NCBI RefSeq assembly: GCF_003854275.1
Contig: NZ_QTQP01000013.1
Coordinates: 62,001-126,000 of the forward strand
Source: Burkholderia sp. Bp8963
Lineage (GTDB): Bacteria; Pseudomonadota; Gammaproteobacteria; Burkholderiales; Burkholderiaceae
Reading direction: 5' to 3'
Length of the DNA stretch: 64,000 bases
Part shown: in pieces, positions 17,513-25,190 of the stretch
Numbering within the stretch: the first letter of the stretch is position 1
Layout of the letters: each line of letters starts with the position of its first letter
Program-made: the position numbers and the translations under genes
Notes under the pieces: generated by a model
The model's input: only the letters and a program-made list of their open reading frames with translations
Told to the model about the DNA's origin: nothing
Databases searched by the model: none

Positions 17513-18433
17513 GGGTATAGACCTGAGTGGAGACGCGATCAGTCTAGTCACGGTCTCCTCGCCGTGCGATATGCATCACGTGCAATTCGATGTTGCAGGT
17601 GCTTCACCAATGTTGCGGCAACGCATCCAGCGCGTGCCGCTGGGTCGTTCACCGAGCTCAGCCATCCGCACGACAGGATCTTCAAATGCGCCGGCTCATT
17701 CTTGATGAACTCTCGCTGAACGCGATTGGTGCGTAGCGATTGACAGAACTATCCGCACCCGGCCCCTAGTTCAGGCAGGCATTTGCTTCTAGATTTCAAC
17801 GCATCACGTCAGCATCGATGCATCGGCTCGAGGGCCATGCGGCGTGTTCGTTGTCCACCCCAGTCACAGGAACCATCATGACCCAACACAGCAACTGCCA
17901 ACAGCAGAACAACCGGCGTAGTACACCGATCCGAGCGAGCGCGCCATGCCCGTTCCCACGATGACATTCGATCTGGAACGCACCGCCATGGTCGAGAAAC
18001 ACGCCGTCAGTCAGCTCATCCAGGAAACCTCATGACTCAATTTCCTACCTACGTTCAGTAGTCCCGATAACTGACCACGAAGCGCATGGAGTTCGGCCTG
18101 CTGTTTCAGAAGATTACGATCGAAGGGCCTATTCGCGAGAACGCGTGCACACCCAATACAGCTAGCAGGAGCTGCCGATCCTCACCTGCCTCGTGGGGAC
18201 GATCAACAACTGGAACCCCGTAAACGTTGCGTCCTGTATCGCCCGGCTCGTCTGACAAGGAGTTCGGGTAGCCGCAGTGAGCTTTCCAGGCGGTGATGAA
18301 ACCTGGCGGCTGTGACGATCACTCCGTCTATTCCCGATTCTGGAAGTTGCTTTAGCGAACGTGCGCTTCGGACCCATGACAGTGCGTCTGCCGCACCTGC
18401 TAGCGTTCCCGCGCAGCCAACCGGAGAATTATT
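17513..18433. other. Gene-poor stretch with short coding remnants
   Basis: No intact gene is supported in these ~920 bp. From 17946 to 18035 a plus-strand frame reads MTFDLERTAMVEKHAVSQLI and ends at an ATGA overlap. It resembles the first helix of SnoaL/NTF2-like proteins, but the rest is missing. Around 18175-18250 a frame gives LVGTINNWNPVNVA, weakly like the C-terminal WNR region of carboxymuconolactone decarboxylases. These look like relics of an operon that once belonged with the downstream isochorismatase. Confidence 0.35.
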
Positions 18434-19255
18434 ATGTGCGAATCCTCAAAATTTCATGGCCGCCGTACCTTCTTCAAGGGCATGGCTGCCGCCGCGGCAG
18501 TGGCCTCCGCGCAACTACCCTCGCTGGCCAACTCAGCGCCCGCCGGTGGCGGTGCCAAGTACGCGGATCCGGCCAAACCGGCACTGCCCAAGACGGGCAT
18601 GAAGCTTGACCTCACCCGTACTGCGTTCGTCGTGATCGATCCGCAGATTGACTTCATGAGCCCGAAGGGCAAGGCGTGGCCGGTGGTCGGCGAAAGCGTG
18701 ACCGAACAGAATATGGTGCCGAACCTGGTGCGACTGTTTCAGGCGTCCAAGAAGGCCGGAATTACGATAGCGATTTCCCCCCATTACTACTATCCGCAGG
18801 ACCATCGGTGGCAGTTCCAGGGTGGGGCGGAGATATTTCAGCACAACCTCGGCCTGTTCGACCGTCCGAGTGCGCTCTCGCTTGAAGGCTTCCGCGGGTC
18901 AGGCTCGGACTTCCTTCCGGAGTTCAAACCGTACATCGAGGATGACAAGACAATCATCTGCTCGCCGCACAAGCTCTATGGCCCCCAGGTCAACGACCTG
19001 AAGCTCCAACTGGGCAAGCAGCGCGTGGAGCAGGTCATTCTGGCGGGCATGCTGGCCAACCTTTGCGTGGAGTCGCATCTGCGCGATCTGCTCGAGAATG
19101 GCTTCGAGGTGGCAGTCGTGCGTGACGCCGTAGCAGGACCGAAGCTGCCGGAAGGCGATGGCTATGGCGCTGCGCTAGTCAATTATCGCTTCATCGCCGA
19201 TGCGGTCTGGACCACAGACGATACGGTAAAGATGCTAGAAGGTAAGTCGGTCTGA
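18434..19255 (+). CDS. Exported isochorismatase-family hydrolase (Tat signal)
   Basis: This is a 273-residue cysteine hydrolase with an N-terminal twin-arginine signal (GRRTFFKGMAAAAAVASA) and probable cleavage after the ANSAPA region. The catalytic core has the Asp in FVVIDPQIDFMSP, a Lys in CSPHKLYGP and the Cys nucleophile in GMLANLCVESH. Unlike the 207-residue paralogue at 2 kb, all three triad positions are filled. Export of an isochorismatase-type enzyme is unusual but recurs in proteobacteria beside Tat-exported alpha/beta hydrolases, which are also present here. It is flanked on both sides by decayed DNA. Confidence 0.9.
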   Translation: MCESSKFHGRRTFFKGMAAAAAVASAQLPSLANSAPAGGGAKYADPAKPALPKTGMKLDLTRTAFVVIDPQIDFMSPKGKAWPVVGESVTEQNMVPNLVRLFQASKKAGITIAISPHYYYPQDHRWQFQGGAEIFQHNLGLFDRPSALSLEGFRGSGSDFLPEFKPYIEDDKTIICSPHKLYGPQVNDLKLQLGKQRVEQVILAGMLANLCVESHLRDLLENGFEVAVVRDAVAGPKLPEGDGYGAALVNYRFIADAVWTTDDTVKMLEGKSV

Positions 19256-19271
19256 AGCATTCCCAGCCTAG

Positions 19272-19301
19272 GCGCCCCCCGGTCATGGATGTCGGGGGTG
19301 C
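19272..19301 (+). terminator. Possible hairpin after exported isochorismatase
   Basis: GCGCCCCCCG and CGGGGGTGC can pair around an 11-nt loop, 17 bp past the stop codon. No T-tract follows, so it is only a candidate transcript-stabilising or terminating hairpin. Confidence 0.35.
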
Positions 19302-19455
19302 ACGATCTGAGCATAAAGCGCAGGCATATTTTCGAGGCTACCTCGATGGCAGTATGTTGCGAGCCGGTTAGCGCATTCGATATCGGCCAGCTCCGATTGC
19401 GCATACCGCTCACGCCAACGCGAGACCTGCACGCGGTTCGGTGACCGCCTGAGGC

Positions 19456-19660
19456 GCTGTCGTGCCTTGGCGTTCGGGTGCGCTGTTCGGCATCGGCGTG
19501 AGCAACTTGTTTGGGCTGCTCACGGTGATTGGCTTCTACGCGACCGGAACCGATAGAGCTCAGATCATCCATTTTGCACATCGAGTTCCCATACAACCCA
19601 ACGGGCGACATCATGCAAGACCTGATCGAAGGCTTCCCGAAGTTCCAGTGCGAAGAGTTT
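19456..19660 (+). repeat. Direct repeat copy 1 (carbonic anhydrase 5' region)
   Basis: About 205 bp is highly similar to 19950-20148, 494 bp downstream. It contains the C-terminal end of an unknown gene ([11 protein letters not shown] then stop), an 8-bp inverted repeat CGTGAGCA/TGCTCACG, and the first ~15 codons of a beta-carbonic anhydrase (MQDLIEGFPKFQCEEF, in frame here). It then switches abruptly to unrelated sequence. Confidence 0.8.
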
Positions 19661-19696
19661 GGCAGAAGTGCAGCGTGCCCCGTCGCGCATCATCAC

Positions 19697-19995
19697 ATGA
19701 AACTTGACGCCGCTACCTTCCGAAAACTGCGTCGCCTAGCTCCTGTCCTCGATGACGTGCTTAATGCCGGCGAAGTCGAGCACGCCGACCAGGCCGTGAA
19801 TCTTGCTGCCCTAGCGGCCCTGTGCTCACAGCTGTTTGACGCATATCGCGGCAGTTCGGTGACCGCCTGATCGTCAACGATGATGTCTTCGAATGGGAAG
19901 ACCTGCGGCAAAGCGCGGCCGTGTTCGGTCCGGGCGAGTTGGGTGAGACGCTGTCGCGCCTTGGCGTGCGGGTGCGCTGTTCGGCATCGGCGTGA
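19697..19995 (+). pseudogene. Frameshifted small gene of unknown function
   Basis: The frame from the ATG at 19697 reads KLDAATFRKLRRLAPVLDDV, then VEHADQAVNLAALAALCSQL, and stops at 19870. A neighbouring frame continues in protein-like sequence ([38 protein letters not shown]) to a stop at 19995. One indel near 19850 would join them into a helical protein of about 99 residues. The C-terminal part is duplicated in the upstream repeat copy. I do not recognise the family. It lies directly upstream of the broken carbonic anhydrase and was probably in its operon. Confidence 0.45.
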
Positions 19996-20148
19996 GCAAC
20001 TCGTTGGGGATGCTCACGGTGATTGGCATCTACGCGACCAGAACCGATAGAGCTCAGATCATCCATTTCGCACATCGAGTACACAACCAAACGGGCGATA
20101 TCATGCAAGATCTGATAAGGCCTCCTGAAGTTACAGCGCGAAGAGTTT
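19950..20148 (+). repeat. Direct repeat copy 2 (carbonic anhydrase 5' region)
   Basis: This is the second copy of the repeat at 19456-19660, with scattered substitutions and small indels. It keeps the same CGTGAGCA/TGCTCACG inverted repeat and the carbonic anhydrase start. In this copy a 2-nt loss after codon 4 puts the anhydrase out of frame. Confidence 0.8.
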
Positions 20149-20560
20149 CTCAAGCGCACGGAGTTGTTTAAGCAGCTTGCAACCACTCAGAATCCGCGAA
20201 CGCTGTTCGTCGCTTGCTCAGACAGCCATGTAGTGCCGGAGCTGCTGACACCGCAAGAGCCAGGCGAGTCATTCGTCATTCGCAACGCCGGCAACATAGT
20301 TCCGGCTTACGGCATGCAGCAAGGTGGCATGTCAGCCAGCATCGAATACGCAGTCGCAGGCCTGAACGTAACTGACGTCGTCATCGGTGGACACTCCGAC
20401 TGTGGTGCAATGACTGCCGTCGCCACATGCAAGTGCCTGGACCGTATGCCTGCGGTGGCGGGTTGGTTGAGTCATGCCGATGCCGCGAAAGCGGTGAATG
20501 AAGCTCGGCAGCACACATCCGACCGCGCACGCGTCGATTCCATGGTCCGCGAAAACGGTC
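20103..20560 (+). pseudogene. Beta-carbonic anhydrase, frameshifted and truncated
   Basis: The ATG at 20103 opens MQDLI, but a 2-nt deletion shifts the frame. In the correct frame the protein continues [35 protein letters not shown] and [13 protein letters not shown], then the zinc-site segment [14 protein letters not shown]. The zinc ligands (Cys and Asp of ACSDSH, His and Cys of GHSDCG) are present. After VDSMVREN the usual ~65 C-terminal residues are replaced by unrelated sequence. The gene therefore has two lesions. The CynT-type form suggests it once supplied bicarbonate. The ORF could restart at 20164, but it would lack both ends. Confidence 0.8.
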
Positions 20561-20564
20561 CGGC

Positions 20565-20663
20565 CTGGACATCAGGGATCTGGCGGCCTACTACGCCGAC
20601 TTTCAAAACAGGGCAGTCCGCTTGCGGAAACGCGAGAAGAGCTGGCCCTTGTATAGAGGGTGA
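20565..20663 (+). pseudogene. Possible cytochrome c C-terminal scrap
   Basis: Immediately after the carbonic anhydrase breakpoint one frame reads [13 protein letters not shown]. This resembles the DLAAYYA C-terminal helix of class I cytochromes c, followed by a basic tail and a stop. No haem motif remains. It suggests that a deletion joined two genes here. The match is short and could be chance. Confidence 0.35.
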
Positions 20664-20903
20664 TGCCGTGCGTGACGCTGGATGTGCCCCAGGCACCCGC
20701 ACCTTGCCATACGACGAATAAGCGGCGCCGCACCCAAAACCGCAGGCAACATGGCGAGCCGAGAATTCCCGAGGATTTCAGCCAGTGTTGAAGGAAAAAA
20801 CCACTTTCCACAAACGGAATACTTGATATATCCGCATCAGTTATCAGCCAATCGCGGATTAACGATGCACGTCGCATCATCGGCCTTTGCCGACTTTCCG
20901 ACG

Positions 20904-20934
20904 ATGCCCGACGTCGCTGATCGACGTCGGGCAT
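20904..20934 (-). terminator. Strong 13-bp hairpin downstream of S21 gene
   Basis: ATGCCCGACGTCG and CGACGTCGGGCAT pair perfectly around a CTGAT loop, 9 bp beyond the S21 stop on the minus strand. There is no long T-tract, but the stem is very stable and well placed to end or protect the S21 transcript. Confidence 0.65.
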
Positions 20935-20942
20935 ATTCGCCG

Positions 20943-21155
20943 TCAGTACATCTTCTTGGCTGGTAACGAGCGGCGTATCTGCTTGCGCAATCTCGCCACG
21001 GCCGCGGCTTTCCTTCGTTTCCGGGCCGATGTCGGCTTTTCATATGCCATCCGCGCACGCAACTCCTGCAACAGGCCAGTGCTTTCGATGGATCGTCTAA
21101 AACGGCGCAGTGCGACTTCCACGGGCTCATTCGGTTTCGGGATTACGGTAGTCAA
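20943..21155 (-). CDS. rpsU: 30S ribosomal protein bS21 paralogue
   Basis: The product is a 70-residue S21 protein of the small ribosomal subunit, lying near the anti-Shine-Dalgarno region. The family signature is unmistakable: [40 protein letters not shown], then a basic C-terminus ending AKKMY. The usual ATG (MTTV) is replaced by TTG in [15 protein letters not shown] lies about 8 nt upstream. A longer ATG start at 21209 would add 18 unrelated residues and is less likely. Burkholderia carry several S21 copies. This one stands alone, without dnaG or cold-shock neighbours, in a region of orphan genes, so it is an accessory paralogue whose role may be condition-specific (inference). Confidence 0.88.
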   Translation of the reverse strand: MTTVIPKPNEPVEVALRRFRRSIESTGLLQELRARMAYEKPTSARKRRKAAAVARLRKQIRRSLPAKKMY

Positions 21156-21626
21156 TTTCAACCCTGGTGGCGATCCTGACGGCGGCGACAAATGCAATGC
21201 TGACCGCATTCACCGACCGCCATTGGCACGGCGGATCGACTGAAAATTAACGACGGTGTGCCAGGATCATTCCGTCGAAAAAGGTATCGTCTGCTGATGA
21301 GATGGCGCAGGATTTGCGCGCCAGGATCTGCGAATGTTCGCCGCCCTTGTGCCTGATCAGGGTGGCGAACACGACATTGAACCTTCACCGGACACCCATG
21401 CGGGTAATCGTGTAGCGCATGTTCTCGCAGTCAGAAATGGCACGAGATTTTCGTATCCTGATTTGACTGCACCTGTCGATAGTGCAACGTACGCGGATTT
21501 CATTACACGCGGCAGTGAAGCCGAAGTGCTTCACGCCCCCCACTTTCGTGGCGCCCGACTGGATCGATACCCTCGACCGATCTTCGATCCAGCGTCATTC
21601 TGACTCGGGCGAGCTACATCTCGCTG
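21156..21626. other. Intergenic stretch, no supported gene
   Basis: About 470 bp between the S21 gene and the next minus-strand ORF, with lower GC than its surroundings. The 89-codon plus-strand frame at 21334-21603 has no ribosome-binding site and no recognisable family. It may hold promoters for S21. Confidence 0.4.
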
Positions 21627-21923
21627 TCAGCTTCGCTCCCGACCGCCTCCTGATTGCTGTGCGGTTGGCGCGCCACCCGATGTCCGATTCGTCGCAACAC
21701 GGCGATCGTCAGCCAAATACGCGTCAAGCCATTCTTGCGCCCAGTTTCTCGCAAAGGCAATTGCATCCTCGCGCTCGTCGAAACCAGCCAGATCGTCGCT
21801 CAGATAAACGTCAAGCTCACCACCATCCGCACGATTGGTGCTGATCCTCGCATGTGCCATGTATTCCCCATCCGCTCTGCGCGGTGTCGGGTCGATATGG
21901 TATCGGGTTGAGTCGATTTGCAT
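21627..21923 (-). CDS. Small orphan protein with beta-strand/helix plan
   Basis: The 98-residue ORF has a good ribosome-binding site (GAGGGAG, 8 nt before the ATG). The N-terminal half looks beta-rich (STRYHIDPTPRRADGEYMAH). The middle is acidic and ends in an amphipathic helix (REDAIAFARNWAQEWLDAYL). The C-terminal ~25 residues are low-complexity and probably disordered. I recognise no named family with confidence. Two other small ORFs nearby (23293 and 23836) share the plan: short strands, then F-x-(S/T/E)-x-x-(E/D)-A followed by an Ala-rich helix. Confidence 0.6.
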   Translation of the reverse strand: MQIDSTRYHIDPTPRRADGEYMAHARISTNRADGGELDVYLSDDLAGFDEREDAIAFARNWAQEWLDAYLADDRRVATNRTSGGAPTAQQSGGGRERS

Positions 21924-21992
21924 TTTCTTTCTCCCTCTCAGTCAGCGCGCGACCGATGCCCGTCGCGAAGCATTTCATTGCGACCAGGAATG

Positions 21993-22232
21993 TCAAAGCT
22001 GGAGGAGTGCCATGATCTGACCGGCTTCCAGGTCCGATTCGCAGCTCGTCATCCCGTTATCGCGCAACATCGCACGGATCGAGACGAACATCAGGAAAGC
22101 GTTCGCATCGATTTCATGACGACGGTCGCGGATGACGCCGTCCAGTTCGGCGCGAGCGTCAGTCGGCAGAAACTGCTCGACGACACCGGAGCCATCGTGT
22201 CGAATCCATTTCAATAGGTCCTTCCTGTCCAT
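21993..22232 (-). CDS. Small orphan protein, 79 residues
   Basis: A strong Shine-Dalgarno (GGGAGG, 6 nt before the ATG at 22232) selects this start over the longer frame from 22373. The protein is helical and charged: MDRKDLLKWIRHDGSGVVEQ, LPTDARAELDGVIRDRRHEI, and a C-terminal DLEAGQIMALLQL. It has no membrane segment or signal. The family is unknown. It lies upstream of the orphan at 21627 on the same strand, 69 bp away, so the two may be cotranscribed. Confidence 0.6.
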   Translation of the reverse strand: MDRKDLLKWIRHDGSGVVEQFLPTDARAELDGVIRDRRHEIDANAFLMFVSIRAMLRDNGMTSCESDLEAGQIMALLQL

Positions 22233-23292
22233 ATGCAACCTCCCGAGGTCGCCGGCGCGCGATGCGCTGGGCGTGTGTGGGCATGTGGTGACACAGCCGT
22301 CGCAGATGCAGGATGGACCGATGAAGATATCAGGACACTTCATCCAGAACGCTCGTGTCCTGTGGACACGCATCGATCAGGCGCTTCGCATACGCAGTCG
22401 ATACACGTCGCGCTCGTCCGCATTGCGCGGTTTCGATGAGAGGCCCGATCACGTTCGGAGGGGGGACACGCCTTGAGCGGCGCAGGAATCGGTAGCGAGT
22501 CAGTCAACGAATGCATCTTACGCTCATTGGTGCACTTGTACAGCGAAAGTTCTGCGTGAACTGCCACCCGGCATGCCGCAGCGGTCGTGCGAAGGGCGGG
22601 CCGAATCAGTCAAGTGTGAACAATCTCCGATGCGCGGGACGATGGCGCCCGGATGGAATCGTCAGCACTTCAATTAGAAATTCGAAGCATCTCCGAGGTC
22701 GGAGGCCACGGTAGTCGACTTGCTCATCGCGGCGAAGCATTGAACTCCGTCTCGCCAATCGACGTGGGCAACCCTGATAGGCGGTGGTTCATCGAGATTC
22801 GGCCGCGACGTAGAACCAGTGTCCGTGCAGGGTGTTCGCCCGATCATCTCCGCGGCGCGGGAGCATTTCATGGCAAGACGCGAATCGAAGCGCTGATCGT
22901 GGCCGACCGGGCGTCTTGCATCCACAATGCGCCAGTACTGCGTGTCGCCGAACTCTGGTGACTGGGCGTGATCCGTTGCCGCGCTCATGAAAGAAAATCG
23001 ATCGACGCTATACGGCGCTCGATGCGAGTCGGAAGTGCTTCAGTCTCGGAAATCGAGCGTTGGACACACGCCGGGCGACGCGCGTATGATGAACCCATCA
23101 GAGCGTAGTCGTCTGCCGACCAGTCCTCCTGACTACACTCAGCACCGCCAACCGTGTTGTTGCGGCGCGCCCGCCCCCTCCGCGCGTTTTATTTGATCCC
23201 TTCTCCCCCATCTGTCGCGGTGTGTAATGCCGATACAGGATTGACTGCGTTCGTCTGCGCATTTCGTTGGCATCGATCGCCAGGAGTTCATC
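22233..23292. other. Long gap without a supported gene
   Basis: About 1.06 kb of mixed composition. Frames of around 100 codons exist on both strands (for example 22674-22988 minus and 22653-22961 plus), but none has a ribosome-binding site, strong codon bias or a family I know. It may be eroded coding DNA. The last ~130 bp presumably contain the promoter of the 23293 gene. Confidence 0.4.
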
Positions 23293-23577
23293 ATGAGTAT
23301 GCATATCTATCGTGGATTCGAAATATATCCGCTGATTTACCCTCACTTTCAGGCCGAAGCTGGCTGTACTCACAACTACGAATCCGGTTTCGACGCGGCA
23401 GTCAAGGTTTGCCTTCGCGGCACCAACACCACGGTGACCCGGAGCCAGACTTTCAGACTTCTCGACGGTTCGCCGTTTGCTAGCGCGGGAGATGCGCGCC
23501 GAGCCTCGATACGCTACGCGGAAGGCGTCATCGACCAGAACCGTGGCGAACAGTGGATGCTCGACGCGGTTCTTTGA
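23293..23577 (+). CDS. Small orphan protein, 94 residues
   Basis: AGGAG lies 7 nt before the ATG, supporting this start. The product has a YRGFEIYPLIYPHFQ opening, a likely pair of beta strands (GFDAAVKVCLRG and TVTRSQTFRLLDG), and a helical end (SAGDARRASIRYAEGVIDQ). It has no signal or membrane helix. The plan resembles the small proteins at 21627 and 23836, and such strand-strand-helix orphans are common in Burkholderia genomes. Function is unknown. Confidence 0.6.
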   Translation: MSMHIYRGFEIYPLIYPHFQAEAGCTHNYESGFDAAVKVCLRGTNTTVTRSQTFRLLDGSPFASAGDARRASIRYAEGVIDQNRGEQWMLDAVL

Positions 23578-23835
23578 TATGGCGCTTTGCGGAGCAGCAA
23601 TGCACGGGGGCGCGCAACGACCGGAGACGCGCTTCCCGACCGGAAGTTGCACAAGCCGACACCATGCCACCGGTCAAAGGGAAACGTGCGTCGACACGCC
23701 AACAGTCATTTCTGTGCAGGCTTCTTGAAGCAGACCAACGGGCGAGTGGCCACATTTTTCGAGTGTCGCGCGACGGGTTGACGGACGTCGCGTTGCCAAT
23801 CGGCGATGCGTGATGACCCAGTCGCGAACGTAGCT

Positions 23836-24096
23836 TCAATCGATTCCTTGCGCCTTTTCACGGTCTGGAGCCTGCTCTTCAAACAATTTGTGCGCGAGTG
23901 CTCGAGCGGCGTAACGCGCCTCAATGTCCGTCGCGAAATCCCTTTCGGTATTGTGTTTCTCGTAGGAGCCAGGCTCCTCCCCGATACGGTGCAGATGGAC
24001 GATTCCTCGATAGCGCCCGGACATCGTCTTCATCACGCGAAGGCGTGCCACATGTGTGAGAGTTTTACACACTTCGTCGTCCACGATGCTGTCCAT
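23836..24096 (-). CDS. Small orphan protein, about 86 residues
   Basis: The C-terminal 60 residues look coding: GRYRGIVHLHRIGEEPGSYE, then RDFATDIEARYAARALAHKL and a charged end. The start is uncertain; ATGs at 24096 and 24033 are both possible and neither has a strong ribosome-binding site. The YRG...F-A-T-x-x-E-A...A-x-x-L arrangement parallels the orphans at 21627 and 23293. Function is unknown. Confidence 0.4.
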   Translation of the reverse strand: MDSIVDDEVCKTLTHVARLRVMKTMSGRYRGIVHLHRIGEEPGSYEKHNTERDFATDIEARYAARALAHKLFEEQAPDREKAQGID

Positions 24097-24261
24097 GCAA
24101 AGACCCGAGGTGGGGTCTTCCGCGCTCAACTGCGCGCGCCTGTCCATGTCTACGCGATTTGCCCCCAGTAAATTCCTGTAAGGCGGTTTTTTCGCCGACT
24201 ACGCGAAGATGTCGATGTTTGCGATGTATCCACCCCATGTGATGGGAAGCCAACCACTGAA

Positions 24262-24363
24262 TCATTCCCACGCCCGGATGTTCGCTCCGGTAACGGCGCG
24301 CCAACGCGAACGCATCAACGGCAACCGCAACACAACCAACCACCCAATCATTGACTGAGTCAT
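24262..24363 (-). CDS. Short ORF with very strong ribosome-binding site
   Basis: AAGGAGG sits 5 nt before the ATG at 24363, the best Shine-Dalgarno in this region. The frame (MTQSMIGWLVVLRLPLMRSR) gives only 33 residues before a stop. The adjacent frame stays open much longer (VVGCVAVAVDAFALARRYRS, then IQWLASHHMGWIHRKHR), so a frameshift may have cut a longer membrane-anchored protein. It is either a micro-protein or the start of a broken gene. Confidence 0.35.
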   Translation of the reverse strand: MTQSMIGWLVVLRLPLMRSRWRAVTGANIRAWE

Positions 24364-24552
24364 GGCAGCCTCCTTCTGGGACGCAACCATGACTGAATTT
24401 TAGTCGCCTTGGGCAGAGGATTCTCAACCTCTATACACCCTGTGTCAGGATGAACCGGCCACCATACACGCGGCCTTGGGCACGGTGCGCTCAACTTTCG
24501 GACAATCTGCCATCGATGACCACTGGTCCCGACAGCGCTATGCTGACAAAGG

Positions 24553-24876
24553 ATGAACCAGTGCAAATCGTTTTCGGCCGGCCTGGATTGCGAGATGAAT
24601 TGCAAAGGCGTAGCGCTCACGCAAAGCGACTATCGTGTGCTCCTTGAAACCCTGCGAGAACGGGTGACAGATCATTGGGACGATGACAAGGCGTACGTTC
24701 GGATTGAATTGGCGAGATTTTTCAACATGGTCGAGCGCGATATGCCTCGCTACGTGCACGTTCACACCGCTTTCACCGTAGCCCGATCGCTGATCGTGCT
24801 AGGGGAACCGCTCCGCGCACTGGATCGTATTGAGCTAATCATCTTCGATGTCGTCGCTCGACGGACGCCATCGTGA
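24553..24876 (+). CDS. Hypothetical helical protein, 107 residues
   Basis: AAAGG lies just upstream of the ATG. The product is soluble and helical, with TQSDYRVLLETLRERVTDHW, a KAYVRIELARFFNMVERD segment and TAFTVARSLIVLGEPLRALD. An internal ATG (MNCKGVALTQSDY) is an alternative start. I do not recognise a family, and no partner gene adjoins it. Confidence 0.45.
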   Translation: MNQCKSFSAGLDCEMNCKGVALTQSDYRVLLETLRERVTDHWDDDKAYVRIELARFFNMVERDMPRYVHVHTAFTVARSLIVLGEPLRALDRIELIIFDVVARRTPS

Positions 24877-24949
24877 CAGCTCTCGAACGCACGAAACTGA
24901 CGCGCAGATCCGCCGATCGATTCCTGTACATCGCAAAGGAGCTACACGA

Positions 24950-25078
24950 ATGACTGCTGTAACTTTCAATGCGGTCTTCGAGGTTGTACAAGAGCGTATG
25001 ACCGCTTCGGGTCGGCTTCGGCCGACCGCATCGGGCAGTAGCCCGCCAGAAGCGGTCAGTGGGGAAAGTTCCGCTTAG
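24950..25078 (+). CDS. Micro-ORF running into a REP-like repeat
   Basis: AAAGGAG precedes the ATG at a good spacing. The first 16 residues (MTAVTFNAVFEVVQER) are protein-like. The remaining 26 are encoded by the hairpin-forming repeat at 24999-25058. I infer either a genuine small protein whose 3' end was captured by the repeat, or the N-terminal stub of a gene interrupted by it. Confidence 0.35.
   Translation: MTAVTFNAVFEVVQERMTASGRLRPTASGSSPPEAVSGESSA
24999..25058. repeat. REP-like hairpin element, copy 2
   Basis: TGACCGCTTC and GAAGCGGTCA form a perfect 10-bp stem around a 40-nt interior that itself contains GTCGG...CCGAC symmetry. The left 25 bp (25000-25024) are identical to 9952-9976, 15 kb away. 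This is typical of a dispersed palindromic intergenic element. Confidence 0.7.
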
Positions 25079-25190
25079 CTGCCGCTCGCGTCTCTTCCCT
25101 GTCCTGTTCGTCTAATTTACTTCTGCTCCTGGCGTATGCATGATTGCCAAGCCGCACGTAGGGCGCACTGGCCAAAAGGGGTTAGCGGAC

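Noticed and set aside
22653-22988. Overlapping ~100-codon frames on both strands
   Set aside because: Neither has a ribosome-binding site, codon bias or family similarity; cannot be distinguished from chance.
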